The position numbers and the translations under genes are program-made. Shown here in pieces: positions 33,336 to 46,200 of a DNA stretch of 64,000 nucleotides. The DNA is from Margaritifera margaritifera (Eukaryota; Mollusca; Bivalvia; Unionida; Margaritiferidae). The notes beneath the pieces were generated by a model that saw only the letters and a list, made by a program, of their open reading frames with translations, was not told the origin of the DNA and ran no database searches. The DNA is taken from contig JAQPZY010001596.1 in assembly GCA_029931535.1 (NCBI GenBank), positions 1,366,001-1,430,000 of the forward strand. The letters run 5' to 3'. The stretch's first letter is position 1. The number at the start of each line of letters is the position of its first letter.

Positions 33336-34952
33336 GATTGTGTATCAGCATTGTATTTATGTTTCAAGACCTTCATGCCAGCATGCTTTATGTCAAATTT
33401 AGTCAAATCATGTTGAGCAGTTTTTGAAAAGTTATTTAAAGCAGGGATCGCGCTGGGCTTCGCCAATGTTGCAAATTGTGAATTTTTTTCCTAATTGGCG
33501 ACAAAATATACCATCTGGCGATTTTTTTGGCGACAACATTTTTGGCTGTTCAAACTTGTATATACAATCGTGGGTTTGGAGCTGAAGAATTCAAAGGCAC
33601 CATGAAAGGAAGCCGCAAACTTGGATATAAAATGCACTGGAATCTATCTATTGTTATATAAACAAATCCTTTGTTCATATTGACAAACCATCTTACCAGT
33701 GCATTGTTATATCATAATCCACTTATGCTGACATCTGGCCTGAGTACTGTATGCTGTGATACACTCAAATAGTCATGCTACTGGACTAGCTACAATCGAT
33801 CAAACGATGGCTAATCCTTTGTTTTTTGGGGGGTTTTTTTGTATTTGAAAAATGTACCAGAAAAAAAGTTTTGCTGAAACTTCAAAGAAAAGTGATTACC
33901 TTTCCAATCGTTCTGTATTAATACTAAGCAAATGAAAAAAAAATTCAGTTTCAATCTGAACAATATACTCTCATGGGTAAACGTAAGTTGGACTTTTCGT
34001 GTTCATGATCTCATCATAAGAGTACCGTTTGTACTCGCGTATAATCTGAATAATTGAAGAAGAAATAAAAGCTGGTCGGTTTATCCACAGGACAAGGTCT
34101 AAACTTAAAATTGTTGAAGTTTTCTTGTTGACTACCGGTATATATTAGAGGAGACTGGATGGATAGATATATAGACAGCTAGCTAGGACAAGACAAAACC
34201 AGTGTAAAATACAATTAGGTATATTATCGAGTGGAATATGTCACCAATAAATTGACAACTTACATTTTGTTCTTCATCGTGTCATAAAAATCCATAGAAA
34301 TATATAATGATTGACATTTTAAATCCATTTGATATGATAAATCCATGAATTCTATCATAGATCACATACCAGCATAAAAATAGTAGCCCAGAATGATCCG
34401 ATTCACAATATCCCGTAATATGTTAATTCCACACGTCTGATAAATAAACAATGAAAGTCAAGTCCAGACTTTTGTGATTCACAGTATCCTATAAAGGTCA
34501 CTGTCTAATGTCATCCGGTACAAAGCCCAAGAATTCATCCGCATCGTCTGAGTGACCAGTAATAGTGCTGAAATCCTCAATTGTCATCTAGTCATCGTAA
34601 ATATCGTCCGACTCCAATTCCTCGTCTTTACTGTCATATGCGAGTGCTTATGTGGAGATTGAGCTTGAACTCTGCAAGTAATACTTCAATAACACAGTCT
34701 GTGAAATCTATTAAAGGATGCAACTGAACAGGTGTAAATAGTGCAGCAAGATCACAGGGAGTTCAAATAACCACCCTCTGTTACTTGGCACTGAACTAGT
34801 ATCAAATACGCAGCTCGATCAAAGGGTTGTAATGTGGAGAAAACAAAGAGGGTGCTAAGGGATTAAGGTCAAACATGTATATGTAAGACATGTAGGACTC
34901 TACTTGGCACTGAACAAGTATCAAATTAACAAGGTATAAATCATAAACCAGA

Positions 34953-34981
34953 AAACCGGAGAGAGAGAGAGAGAGAGAGAC
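34953..34981. repeat. GA dinucleotide run
   Basis: About eleven GA pairs inside the hAT element, seen directly. Confidence 0.9.
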
Positions 34982-35058
34982 TGCAGATGTAGAGAAAGAA
35001 GATATTTGATAATGCATGTATTTAAAGTGACAACAGTCATACCTTTGCACAAACCGTC

Positions 35059-35286
35059 ATGCGGGATGCAAAGACAATTGAAGTAGTTAAGATTGCTGCT
35101 ATTAGTAAAAGTAAAAATGCTGTTATCAGTGACTGTGAACGTGGGTTCAGTAAGATGAATATCATCATAATTGACATCAGGAATAAACTCGGCATCTCAA
35201 ACTGCATTCAGCAAGTGGTCAGCCATAAAATCACGATGCGTACACATGACATTCGATTTTATTATTTTTATGAAACAACATTTTAA
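35059..35286 (+). pseudogene. hAT transposase C-terminal dimerisation domain relic
   Basis: The frame contains CERGFSKMN and DIRNKLGIS, the hallmark of the hAT dimerisation domain (as in ZNF862/KIAA1586-like proteins). It stops making sense after about residue 55. The catalytic RNase H-like core is absent from the element, so it could move only with help from another copy. Confidence 0.75.
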
Positions 35287-35690
35287 TAGTGCAAAACATA
35301 AATAAGCAATCAAAACAGTCATGTAATGATTTATTCTGTGATATTGTGGTATTGTATTGTTTGTTGTCAATAAAGTAATAAATACCCCATCTTTTTCAAT
35401 TTTCATTGCCTACTACATTAATAGACATGGAAAAATATTGACTTCTGGCTTGGTGACATTTTTTGAAAATTGGCAACAAAATATTGAGGTTGGCTATTTT
35501 TTTTGGCGACAACTTTTTTAAAGCCAGCACCATCGCTGTAAAGGTTTTGAATACTTTTCATAATGGTGGCCAAATTAGATGATGGATCAGCACCAATCGA
35601 ACAAATTCAGGTGTTGTAACTAAAATGCTTCCTGTAAAATTATGTACAAATTGGTCCAGTGGTTTATTAAAAATAATTTGTGAATGGCAG

Positions 35691-37905
35691 ACATAGGTGA
35701 ACTCAAATTCTAAGAACCTGATTCATCATGTACGTCCAATCTCTTTTGTTATCTCAAAATATTTTTTTTAATGTGAAGATTTGGCACTGCTGTTTTTCAT
35801 GAATTAAAGTTGCATATAAAAGAATATGCATGGAAGGTAACAGACCTGCAATATATAACACCTGAACTCTCCTGCAGAGTCTGTCAGATATGATCTTTGT
35901 TTTTTCAAAACAACAGTGCCATAATTGCCATTTGAAACCTTCCTCCAGCAGATAACAGAAGTGAAGAAATTAACAGGTAAAACTACATTCTTAGTGTTTT
36001 GAAACTTGATATGTAGAAAAAATATGTCCATTGTACGTATTTTTACTCTTTTTTTTTATAGACACAGCATTGCACTATGCATGAGAGATTGTTTGTTTTT
36101 TGTTTTTCTTTGTTTAACAGCAGGTTTAACACATTTTTCGCTATATTATGCAAAGGAAATGGGAGCTACGTGCCTTTCCAAAGGAAACACAGAGGCTGCT
36201 GACCTGTGTGGGTCTAACACTCTTCCAACCAAGATACTGTGATTCCTGAAATGGGGACAGGTAGTATGAACATCACGATTGGCAATATTACAAGAAAATG
36301 ACAGGGATATATTTACAGTGGTTTAAAATCCAAGATGGGGAGAGTAGTAAGAAAACTAAGTCATCGATGTTTGATTGCTGATGTTACTCTTTATTGACAA
36401 TTCATCACAAGTTGACAATAGAACAACATTATCACAGGAAGAACAAAACCAGTCTAAACTGTAAACAAATTGGAACCAGTCTAAATTTCAAATTTACTTT
36501 CATAATTACTTTTTCAACTTAAATGTACCTCAGAAGTATGTGAAACTATTTAAAAGCTTTTGAAATTTCTTTAGAATTTGCTTTAAAATTCTGAAGCAAG
36601 CCTAATTTGGTTGGACACAAGATATTGAATAATTCTTAAATCATGCTTTTCCTCTTGCAAAACATTCTCACTTTCATTCCGTTTTAATTGCACTAACAAG
36701 TATGTATAACTTGTAACAAGACTGACCATATAGTGCGCAATTCCAAAACAGAAGGTATTGGGGGCAAAGTCTCAGATTTGAAAATGCACGTTATAAGAAG
36801 GCCAGTTAACAGAATAAATTTTTTTTTAAAACCTTGAGAGAAAAACTCCTCTGGAATAAATCTTGCAGAAGAGAAAAGTGTCAATATTTTCCACATTTTT
36901 TTTTTTTCCGAGTACTCATGTTTGAAGACATCTGCAAAATCATATTCAAATGCACTTTACTACGAAAACATTTTAAAGATGAAAACAAAAAAAATGGCAA
37001 TATTAAGAACAGTATAACAAATTAAAAGTTTAAAATTTTGAGAACTGAGAGGAAGTTTTATCAATCCCATATTTAATTCAAGATTTAAACTAGAATTAAA
37101 TTCATAATTACATAATGAAAAATAAAGAACCAACATAATATCTTAAATAAAAATTTAATTTCTTTCCCCCAATTTTAAAAAAATGGGATATGACTATTTC
37201 AGATGAATATTATTAAAATTGAATCCAATGTCTGCATTGAAGAATAAAAATTATTATTCAAGAATTGAGCCAAATCAGATTTAATATTCTGCAACATTAT
37301 GGTTTGATCCATATAGACTGAACATGGCACAAGATAAATTTTTCTTTTGAATGAAATTGTGTAATATTTATGTTAAATTTTTCACGTATATTTCATACTT
37401 CCCTTTGTATAGCTTCCATAGTGGCCTATTTTGTTTTAGAAGCCAGCAATATATAGTCAAGTATCAATCTTGAATACTCAGATGCAAAAGAAACACTTAA
37501 TTTTATACCATATAATTTTATTAAAATACCCTTTGTAAAATATCCTTTATCCTGTTCAATTGCTTATAAAGTGCTGCAGCTCATTCTTTAAAAAAATTAT
37601 TTTGATTAAATCTTGTTTGAAAAATTGTGACTGCATGATTTACAAATCCTATATCACTATTATTTTTGCACTATTTTGTCTGTTGTTTATACAGTGTACT
37701 TCTGAAGGCAGAGAACTCTAACAAAGTTTAAATCTTATGTTTTAATAATTTTTCATGGGGCATTTTAAACTCTTATATACAATAACAAACTTGCGAATAT
37801 CTTAAATAAAAGATGTATAGAAGTACCGGGATATAAACAACAATAACTTGAAAATGTTGATATGGGAACAACTTAATACAGAATAAAGACAGAAGGAAAA
37901 AAAAA
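35691..37905. other. Intergenic stretch without recognisable gene
   Basis: Very AT-rich. Short open frames occur (for example 36006-36242) but none matches a known protein or has coding-like codon use. No clear repeat structure. Confidence 0.5.
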
Positions 37906-37907
37906 AA

Positions 37908-38612
37908 GAATCCCTCAAAGAGACTGACACTCTACTACTCCAAAAGAATTTCCAGGAATCCATGATGAGACCATTGCTTTTTAAAACTGCTAGTTGAAAT
38001 CATCTCTGATGTTCTTAAATAATAACAAGATTTTCAAGATGGCCACCATCAAGAACACCATTTCGATTTTGGCCCAACCAGATGTCATAAGAAGACTTTT
38101 AGTGAAAAATGGCATATTGATATGACCATCTATTCAGAAGAAGCAGCAATAACCAGATTTTCATGATGGCAATACTGGATAAAAGCACTGCACCACTTTC
38201 ATTTAGGACCTACTAGATATCATAAGTCATGTGGTGAAAATCTCATGTACATATGACTTTCCGTTTAGGAGTAGTGATAACACAATTTTCAAGATTGCTG
38301 CCATGTCAGCCATATTTGATGTCAGCACCATTTTCAAGCTGAACCAACTAGATATCAGAAGTTTTTTAGTGAAAACCCCACACTGATATGACTATCCATT
38401 CAGAACAAATTTTCAGTTTTGTCACTGTGGTGGCCACATTGGATGTCGAAGCAGCACCATTTTCATTTAGGACCAACTAGATCTTGGTATGAATGTGTGT
38501 GTAAAGTTTCATGGCAATCCTCCAAGTGGTTTTGGAGAAGTAGCAATAACAAGCTTGTGCAAATGGAAGGACAGACGGTCAGATGACAGACAATAGGGCA
38601 TCTCATAAGATC
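37908..38612 (-). repeat. Composite element of ~144-bp units, copy 2 (reverse)
   Basis: This is the reverse complement of the family at 4820-6103: three to four units with AACAAGATTTTCAAGATGGC and GGACCAACTAGAT. Both flanking ends are present (AAGAATCCCTCAAAG near 37908 and GGACAGACGGTCAGATGACA near 38567-38590). Confidence 0.75.
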
Positions 38613-39379
38613 TTCTGGTCTATGACCAGCAGAACAAATAAAAAAAAAACTAGTATGTGAAGCCTTAAACAATTTCAGATCTGTTGTACCTTGCCTATGA
38701 CCTGTCATATAGTAATATTAAGCCTAAAATTAGTATGTCTCGATTAAAAAAAAAAAAAAACACAGGAAGGGGGAAAGAATAAATTATCCATCTTTTTATT
38801 TAGTGCATTATCTCCCCTGACATTGGTGCACTTACATTGGTGCCTTCACTTGGAGTTGTAGTTTACCTAGGGTAGCTAGATTTGCGAAATTTCAATCCCA
38901 TTTCTGCCAGCAGAAATTTCCATTGGTGGAATGGTCGTATCATGAAATGGTAGCTGTTCCATTCATTTTTTTTCTTCTTCCTTTTTGTACAGTTGGATAG
39001 TAAAGAGTCTTTTTTTGGTGGAAAAGCTTCACCCACGATATTTAATTCCATCAGTTTAACCATTAATAATCTTACCCAAGGTTAACTGAGGTAGAACAAT
39101 TGCTAAACCAAATCAAAGCTCGTAACTGTGTCACTTAATGCTAGCCAATTCTGACCAATTCAAATGAAGGCAATCACCTTACCTACCAGCAAGCAGCACC
39201 TAACAAATAATGTATGATGGCCTGTTCAAGCATAGCATTGGTTTCCACAAAACTCATCTCTCTAACGAGTTATCATGTACGTAACAAAACTGGTCATGGA
39301 GTAAAAGGCATATGGATTAAACTGTGTCTGAAGGTGACTCAATAGCCCTTTCCAGTTAATTTAAAATCAACCTTTAGCT

Positions 39380-39510
39380 GACTAACTACCCTCTGGCAGC
39401 TGACTAACTACCCTCTGGCAGGAACCTTGCTAACCTGGCAGCTGACTAACTACCCTCAGGCAGGAACCTTGCTAATGACTAACTACCCTCTGGCAGGAAC
39501 CTTGCTAACT
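39380..39510. repeat. Short irregular tandem repeat, about four units
   Basis: GACTAACTACCCTCTGGCAG and GGAACCTTGCTAA blocks repeat with variable spacing. The flanks (38613-39379 and 39511-40180) show no recognisable gene. Confidence 0.8.
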
Positions 39511-40184
39511 GGTTAACTGTAAAACATGACACTTCGGTACAAGTAAGATCACAACAAAGTTGTCCCAGTTAACTATACATTGATAAGCAAGATAAGGGAA
39601 AATTAATACACATTTTGTATGATACAGATGTGTATGGGAAACAAAAACAAAAAATAAATTTAAGATATTAAAGTGAAAATTCTTGAACTCAGAAGTGTAA
39701 AGAAAGTAATAAAATCAGTGTAAATGTGCTTAAGGGAGGTTATCACACCCGTCACCTTTATTTTTTCATTCCCATCACATGTACAGATGTATGTTTTTAC
39801 CTTCCCATAGTATAACAAATGAAAGTAGTCAACACTAAATTAGACTTGAGATAGAAATAACATTAAAAGACATCCCATATTATTATATAATTGCTATTAA
39901 AGACACTTTTTCATTGGATGACACAATGTCACATGATTGGTGGTCCCATGCAGCTGAAATGGTATTTTCAGAGTTTTAAAAAAGTTTACTTTCAAAGTTT
40001 TGGATTAACTTGTGTAACAAAACAATTATAGAGTTTATTGAGGTGAATATGAAATTTTATAAACCCGCAAACCCATCATATTGACCTCTACTTCACATCG
40101 GTCACTATGAGACTTCCTGGTTCATAAAACTTAATATTCACCTCAACAAAGGTCAATAATTGTATAACATTAGCACGTACACTA

Positions 40185-40295
40185 TACCATATTTATCTCT
40201 GTATAACACAACTATAAATAGCGAGACCAAATTTACAAAATGTGCCAGCAGATCTGGGTCTTAGCTGTCCACAGTTCGGTTGCATCACACTGGAG
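40185..40295. repeat. Fragment related to the palindromic MITE
   Basis: It contains ATGTGCCAGCAGATCTGGGT after a degraded CCATATTTATCTCTGTATAA end. This resembles one half of the element at 8831-9036. Confidence 0.4.
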
Positions 40296-41022
40296 TAAAT
40301 ACAACAATAATTGATTGAGCCTGAAAATATCACTTTCTGATATGGGAAAAGAAAATATTGTAAAAGTAAAGAATCAAAGGTAGCAATTGCAAGTAAAATT
40401 ATCAAAGATTTTATCATATTTAAGTAAAGAAATGTTCTAATGTAGTCATACAGTATGGTTAAAATAATCATAGCTTGCTTAAAGTTATTTTCCAACTTGA
40501 TTAAATCTAAATAAGTCTCCAACACGTTATTGTGAAGAGTTGATTTTTGCTCTCACCTGGATTTAAATAGTTTATTGTTTGAATTTTATATTATATAAAT
40601 GACACGTTTCCTAAACATATACTTACAAAATAATATCTCGGCAAATGCAGATATTAGTGTTCACAGGGGCCATTTATGTTTGAAATTAAATACTGAGATT
40701 GGCTACCGACTGGTAAGGGTAAAAGTGGGCACATTGATCGCTTTTTCTTTTTAAGAATGATTGGCTTAATAGGTGTTGTTTCTATTATCATGCTAATGAA
40801 ATGGAATGTGAAAAGTTTATTGTTAGTTCTTCAATCGGGTCATATCAGGCATTGCATGCTAATTGACATAGACTACTATCAATTAATTACTGCTTATTGG
40901 TGATCATGTGCTTGAGAATGAGACCAAACACCATTTTTTTTATAGTGCGGTCTCAGCCTTTTAACTGAAAAATATCTTATTATATACTCATTTTTTTTCT
41001 CCATTAACTTTGCATTGTCAGA

Positions 41023-41715
41023 ATCGTGCAGTATTTCTCCATACTGCACGGCTTCATACTGCATGACACGTGTCTAAAAATAGTATCGCGTGTTTGGAAC
41101 TACTTTTTATTGTAAACAAACAATGTACGCAAATGTAGCAGACACTAGAGCTTTGCTTTTTTAGATTTGTCTGTGGATGAACTAAACAAGCCGTTTGAGA
41201 GTAGAGATGATAAAGGTGACGATGTGGATGAATTCATTGAGTCACAAAAGAATCTTTCAACCAAGCAAGTGACTGAACGTGATATTCACAATGTACAGCG
41301 GTGGCTTTATGACAACAAACGTGAGGCATGCAGTATTGAATATCACGTCCAGGATATTGAAAATATCATTCTGATCATTTAAACACTTATTTAGCCACAA
41401 TTCAGACTATGAACCGTGCTCTCTAGAGTCTATAAAAAAAAATAGCATAAAAAGGCATCTTATGACCAAATGATATTCCGTTTCTCTCAGAGACCGTCAA
41501 TTTTACAAGTCAGTCCAAGCTCTAAATTCGAAAAAATACAACTAAAGAAGGCGGGTTTTGGTATAAAAGCAAGTGCCTCAGAGCCAAGAAGCCACGATAA
41601 CGAAGAAGCCTTATTTTCCGCTGACGAAATGGGCTCTCGCACCCCAGCTGCTTTGCAATTTTGCCGGTTTTTTTGTTGTTTTTTTTTTGAGAAATTTTTG
41701 GATTTATTATGACAG
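41023..41715 (+). pseudogene. Crypton-type tyrosine recombinase relic (KIAA1958/DUF3504-like)
   Basis: One frame (41167-41382) reads DEFIESQKNLSTKQVTERDI, HNVQRWLYDNKREA, matching the N-terminal core-binding region of Crypton-derived proteins. A second (41470-41712) reads FGIKASASEPRS, NEEALFSADEMGSRTPAALQ, matching the next block with its acidic E/E motif before a Leu/Gly segment. The catalytic His/Arg/Tyr region is absent and a stop and frame change separate the pieces. A 26-bp hairpin (CGTGCAGTAT/ATACTGCACG) lies just upstream at 41027-41052. Confidence 0.65.
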
Positions 41716-42449
41716 TACATATAAATATGTCATCTATAGCTGGCAATAAGAATGGCAATAAATGTACTTACTTTTCTGCATCTTGAATTTCTTCAAAATG
41801 TACTTTCTGATCCACGGCGCGAAATTGCACTGCAATCTAAACTACATTTCCAACAGAAATCACATTCCAAAGGAGAATATACTTCACTCCAAAAGGAAAT
41901 GAATTTGATATTCCCTAACAAAAATATTTAATCCTGCATCTTCTTGAGAATTTCACTTAAAAGAATTTTATATTTTGTCCACATTATGATTCCAAACTAT
42001 CAATGACAGGACAGTAACACATGTGTAAGCTAGCTTGCTGTCGAGGCCAGTCCCTCTAGCTACATGTACATCGTACATAATAGAACCAGCTAAAAACTAA
42101 AAGAGCAGAATTTAGTTGAATCGACATAAAAACAAAATCCCTCCATTCCAGATCAACTGGGAAAGTTGTTCCAAGGCGCAGTCATTCACAATATGACTCA
42201 AAATTTAAATTTTAAGTAGACCAAAATGAGATTTCTTTTTGAAACAAATCACTGAGCGCGGCACTCTATCAAGTTCAAAGGTCACTGGGTGGTGCCATGT
42301 GCGCATGAATACTGATACTGTGTATTAGTTTAACTTCGGTTGTGTATTTACTTTAGAATATAGCAGAAATTCAGTTACTTTGTTTCTTGTAGTGTGTTCT
42401 TTTTTTATTCAGCCTTAGGTAGAAAAGCAAAATGAGTATATAATAAAAA

Positions 42450-42569
42450 GGTTACTGCATTTGTATGGGAAAATATGAACTCGTTTTTTCTGAGCTATAC
42501 TGCACTCCTGACGTCGTGCAGTATAACTCAGAAAACTTGTTCATATTTTCCCATACAAATGCAGTAACC
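42450..42569. repeat. 120-bp near-perfect palindrome
   Basis: The left arm (GGTTACTGCATTTGTATGGG, AAAATATGAAC, then CTGAGCTATACTGCAC) is answered by the right arm GTGCAGTATAACTCAG, GTTCATATTTTCCC, ATACAAATGCAGTAACC with only a few mismatches in the inner part. The loop is about 10 bp and holds TGACGTC. It looks like a foldback MITE. Confidence 0.88.
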
Positions 42570-43166
42570 TATAAATATGGTTGAAAACTAGTACTTCATC
42601 AATGAACATCAATATCTACCCACAAATTAATTTTTTTTGGCATGTGCTCTTTTGTAATCAAAATCTTTCAAATACTTTCAAAAACTTTAACTTGCTTTCA
42701 AGAATTGGTTAAGTTTATACAAACCGAGAAGTGTCGATGAGATGCCATGATAGATTTCTTTATTCATATTGCTGCATTTGAAACCTTGAAATATGTAAAA
42801 TTTTCACATAATGTCCATAATATTTTGAAGCACAAGTATTCCTGGAGCAGAAATATGCATGTACGAGATTCTTAGAATAAAACACTCTAAATTGACATCA
42901 CAATATATAATTTAATTACTTTTTTAGAAATAAAAATTTAAAAGAACACCATCAAGTAAACACTGTATATATTAGGGAACATTTTCTCACAATAAATTCC
43001 AACATTTGTTCAAAAATAAATGTAGTGGATACATCTAGAGCAATTTGTTCAAAATTTCAAAGCATGTCCAAGGTGCCTCTTCGTCAAAAAGGTTGCACTT
43101 TGATCTTTTCTCTTTGAATGTCAAGGTCATAGCATTGCCATGGTAAAATTGTTGTCATGTGACTAG

Positions 43167-43238
43167 TTACTGGGGTAACGCCTTCAGGATGGCATTTACT
43201 TCCTCTGCTACAGCAGCCAAAGCAAACTGGAACTGTTC
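43167..43238 (-). CDS. PTPRN: PTPRN last exon and stop codon
   Basis: Acceptor CTTCCCACAG. 23 codons ([23 protein letters not shown]) and TAA at 43167-43169. The C-terminus is almost invariant in the family. The 3' UTR runs towards lower coordinates; an AATAAA on this strand lies at about 42757-42762. Confidence 0.96.
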   Translation of the reverse strand, partial: EQFQFALAAVAEEVNAILKALPQ

Positions 43239-46200
43239 CTGTGGGAAGAAAAAAAACCTGTTGTTAGAGAATGTTGTTTAAACTGAACTAACTTCACATC
43301 GATTGCACCATAGTTTTACAACTTACTCCACAGCTCAGATGTGGTGGAACTTGGTCACCGAGGTGGAGAAAAACCATGGAAAGAACCCATAGGAAAACAC
43401 ATATTTGAAATCACAACCAGTGATCAAACCTGGGACTATAAATGTGCAAAGTGAGTGTGATATAGGTAGATAATATGCTTCATTGGAAAGTATATGCCTC
43501 AAATTCCCCTTAGTGACCAGAGAGTAAAACAAGAATATAGACCTTTTTTTTGTCAGCTAAATTACTAGGCATTGTGCACTGTCATTGCTAGAAAGTGTAA
43601 GACACGTCATATATACTGTACAAGACACATGTCATATATACTGTACAAGACACATGTCATATATACTGTTCAAGACATGTCATATATACTGTACAAGACA
43701 CATGTCATATATACTGTACAAGACACAAGTCATATATACTGTACAAGACACATGTCATATATACTGTACAAGACACATGTCATATATACTGTACAAGACA
43801 CATGTCATATATACTGTACAAGACCCGTCATATATACTGTACAAGACACATGTCATATATACTGTACAAGACACTAGTATTAATTTTAGTTCTACTATTT
43901 TCAACATAAATCAATTTGCGATCCTTGTAGAGTTGCAGCTAAACACAAGAGCAAATGGTTGACTCCACCTGATTGTTAAATGCCTGCAATTGAAGATTGT
44001 TAGTGTAAAAAATTAATTTAGACTGACTGCACTTCTCTGGATTTTTCAATCATATGGAGTAACAAAGTGTTCCCTGAATACAGGACTTATTTTTTTTTTA
44101 AAGAAAATTTAGCAAAATATGACTTCTTATTAAAAGTTGCAACTTTAATAATGTTGATTCAAATTTCTGGGCACTAACTGCAGTTTTCTACGATAAAACA
44201 AGCGATATATCAAAATTCCAGTTACCAGTTTTGATTGTGATTTTCTTCACGTTCAACAAACGGGGGCAAATTCTGTTGGTATTTTCTGGGGAAAAAAATG
44301 GGATCCATGCTTGACCACACATTATAAACAGGTTCGAGAGTTATCTGGGCACAAGTTATTGATGGAGAGGTGTATGCTGAATTGTTCTTGTGCTATGCCA
44401 GTTACAAACAAAATTCAATGTTAACCCTCTTAGTGCTGCGTTGTTTTTGCGTGACCTTGTTACCTATGCTGAGTTGTTTCTAACTACCCCATCTATGTAC
44501 AACAAGTTGTATCAGATTACAATATAGACTTGATGAACCAAATCCATACAACTAGTACATGTATTTATATTCTGATTGGGGTGAAATTGAACAAAGTGAT
44601 GTGTCACTGATTTTACTGAAACCACATCTATATGCAATTACTACTGCTAGCAAGAATAAATCTGTCAAATACAAGTAACTATACATGTGACATGTAATAA
44701 CTGACACAATACAAGTAACTATACATGTGACATGTAATAACTGACACAATACAAGTAACTATACATGTGACATGTAATAACTGACACAATACAAGTAACT
44801 ATACATGTGACATGTAATAACTGACACAATACAATTAACTTTACATGTGACATGTAAAAACTAACACAAAATCCAACTGCAGTTTTATCATCAACTGCAA
44901 TAGAGTCAATTTTGTAAACAAAAAATGTTATCACATCATGTAGAAATGAAATAAAAATCAATTTTTCTTTTAAAATACAAAAAATTTTCAAAAAGTTAAG
45001 ATTTTATTCATGGGTTTAAAGACTTTTCAAGTGATCTCATATTAAATAATTTTGTTATTTTTAACGGCTCCACTACTGATTCTTCTATAAGTCTTAATTT
45101 TTATTTGTATACTATTATTATGCAAACTGAATGCATATCAATTAGTATTGGATACATAATGTTTGTGATTGCTTTAAAAGATGTTTGTGATTGCTTTAAA
45201 AGATGTTAATTAATGCATTCTTTAATCTATAACCAAAAACATAGTTTTAGAATAACTTTCTTGACAACTCAAGGTGGTTTAAGATGTTATTTTTAATATA
45301 TCTTCTAATGTTAAGGTAGTCATGTTTAGTTTTGTAATCTTTTACAGTGCCCAAGTTTTTAATGCAATATTATCTGGTACAGCAGTATCATCACAGCCAT
45401 TAGTTTGGGTCTTCTCTTGTCACAATATAGTGTTGTAAGATTTTTCGGTTACATATGGTACGAAACATCAGCTGAGAACTGTCAGTGTTGATATAAAGCC
45501 AAGTGAGTTCTTTAATCTTTACCACCAAGTGAAGTGTGAGTTTGCAACACTGAATGGGAGCTCTTGTGTCCAGTACACATGCATTGCAAGTGGCATTGGT
45601 TGTCAGGTATTCTTTGGAGTGGAGCTGCAGTAGATACATGTACACTGAGAGGCCTGAAAGTTGCTTTTACTGAAAGTAATGGCATTTACATAATTCTCTG
45701 TCATTGATTATGAATCAGAGATCAAGAGTTATGAGGTTTTCAATGATGATCATTACTTGCAACCTGCCAAAAAAATTTGAAAGAAAATAGATCTCTCTGC
45801 AACAATCCTAACAGAGTATGATTGTGGCCTGGTAAAACTACAAAATAAATATTGTTAATGAGATTTTATTGGTGGGCAGTGGAACCTTTGGATTGATCTA
45901 TATTTTATTTAAATGTATTTAGGTAAAGTTAGAGCTATACTTTTCAAGGTGATAAACACTGAAAACCACAAAAGGATAACTTAATATGTGAACCTTACTG
46001 AATTGCAGATAGTTATTTTTCATATATAAAAACCATATGATGGATTTGTAAGCATATCAAATTAAAAACATGTGGCATTTTTTTAAAAGTACCTCCTGTA
46101 GAATTTGAGGAATTTTTTTACATGCAAACTTTAAAAATTGCATAAGTCTAAAATTTAAACAATTGGTGATTTATAATTATGAACACAGTGCCAAGGTTAA

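Larger units (their letters stand above)
33442..35538 (+). mobile_element. hAT-family element, mostly non-coding, inserted in the ~140-bp array
   Basis: Terminal inverted repeats: left CAGGGATCGCGCTGGGCTT (33442-33460) against the reverse complement of the right end (35520-35538), about 15 of 19 matching. Ends start CAG and finish CTG, as in many hAT elements. TAAAG flanks both sides (33437-33441 and 35539-35543). Near each end there is also a direct repeat with ATTGGCGACAAAATAT and TTTGGCGACAAC. The only coding relic is the hAT C-terminal domain at 35059-35286. Confidence 0.72.

Noticed and set aside
43572..43962. Frames of 101 and 125 codons with repeated YTVQDTCHI
   Set aside because: Translation of a 25-bp minisatellite in several frames; no protein support.
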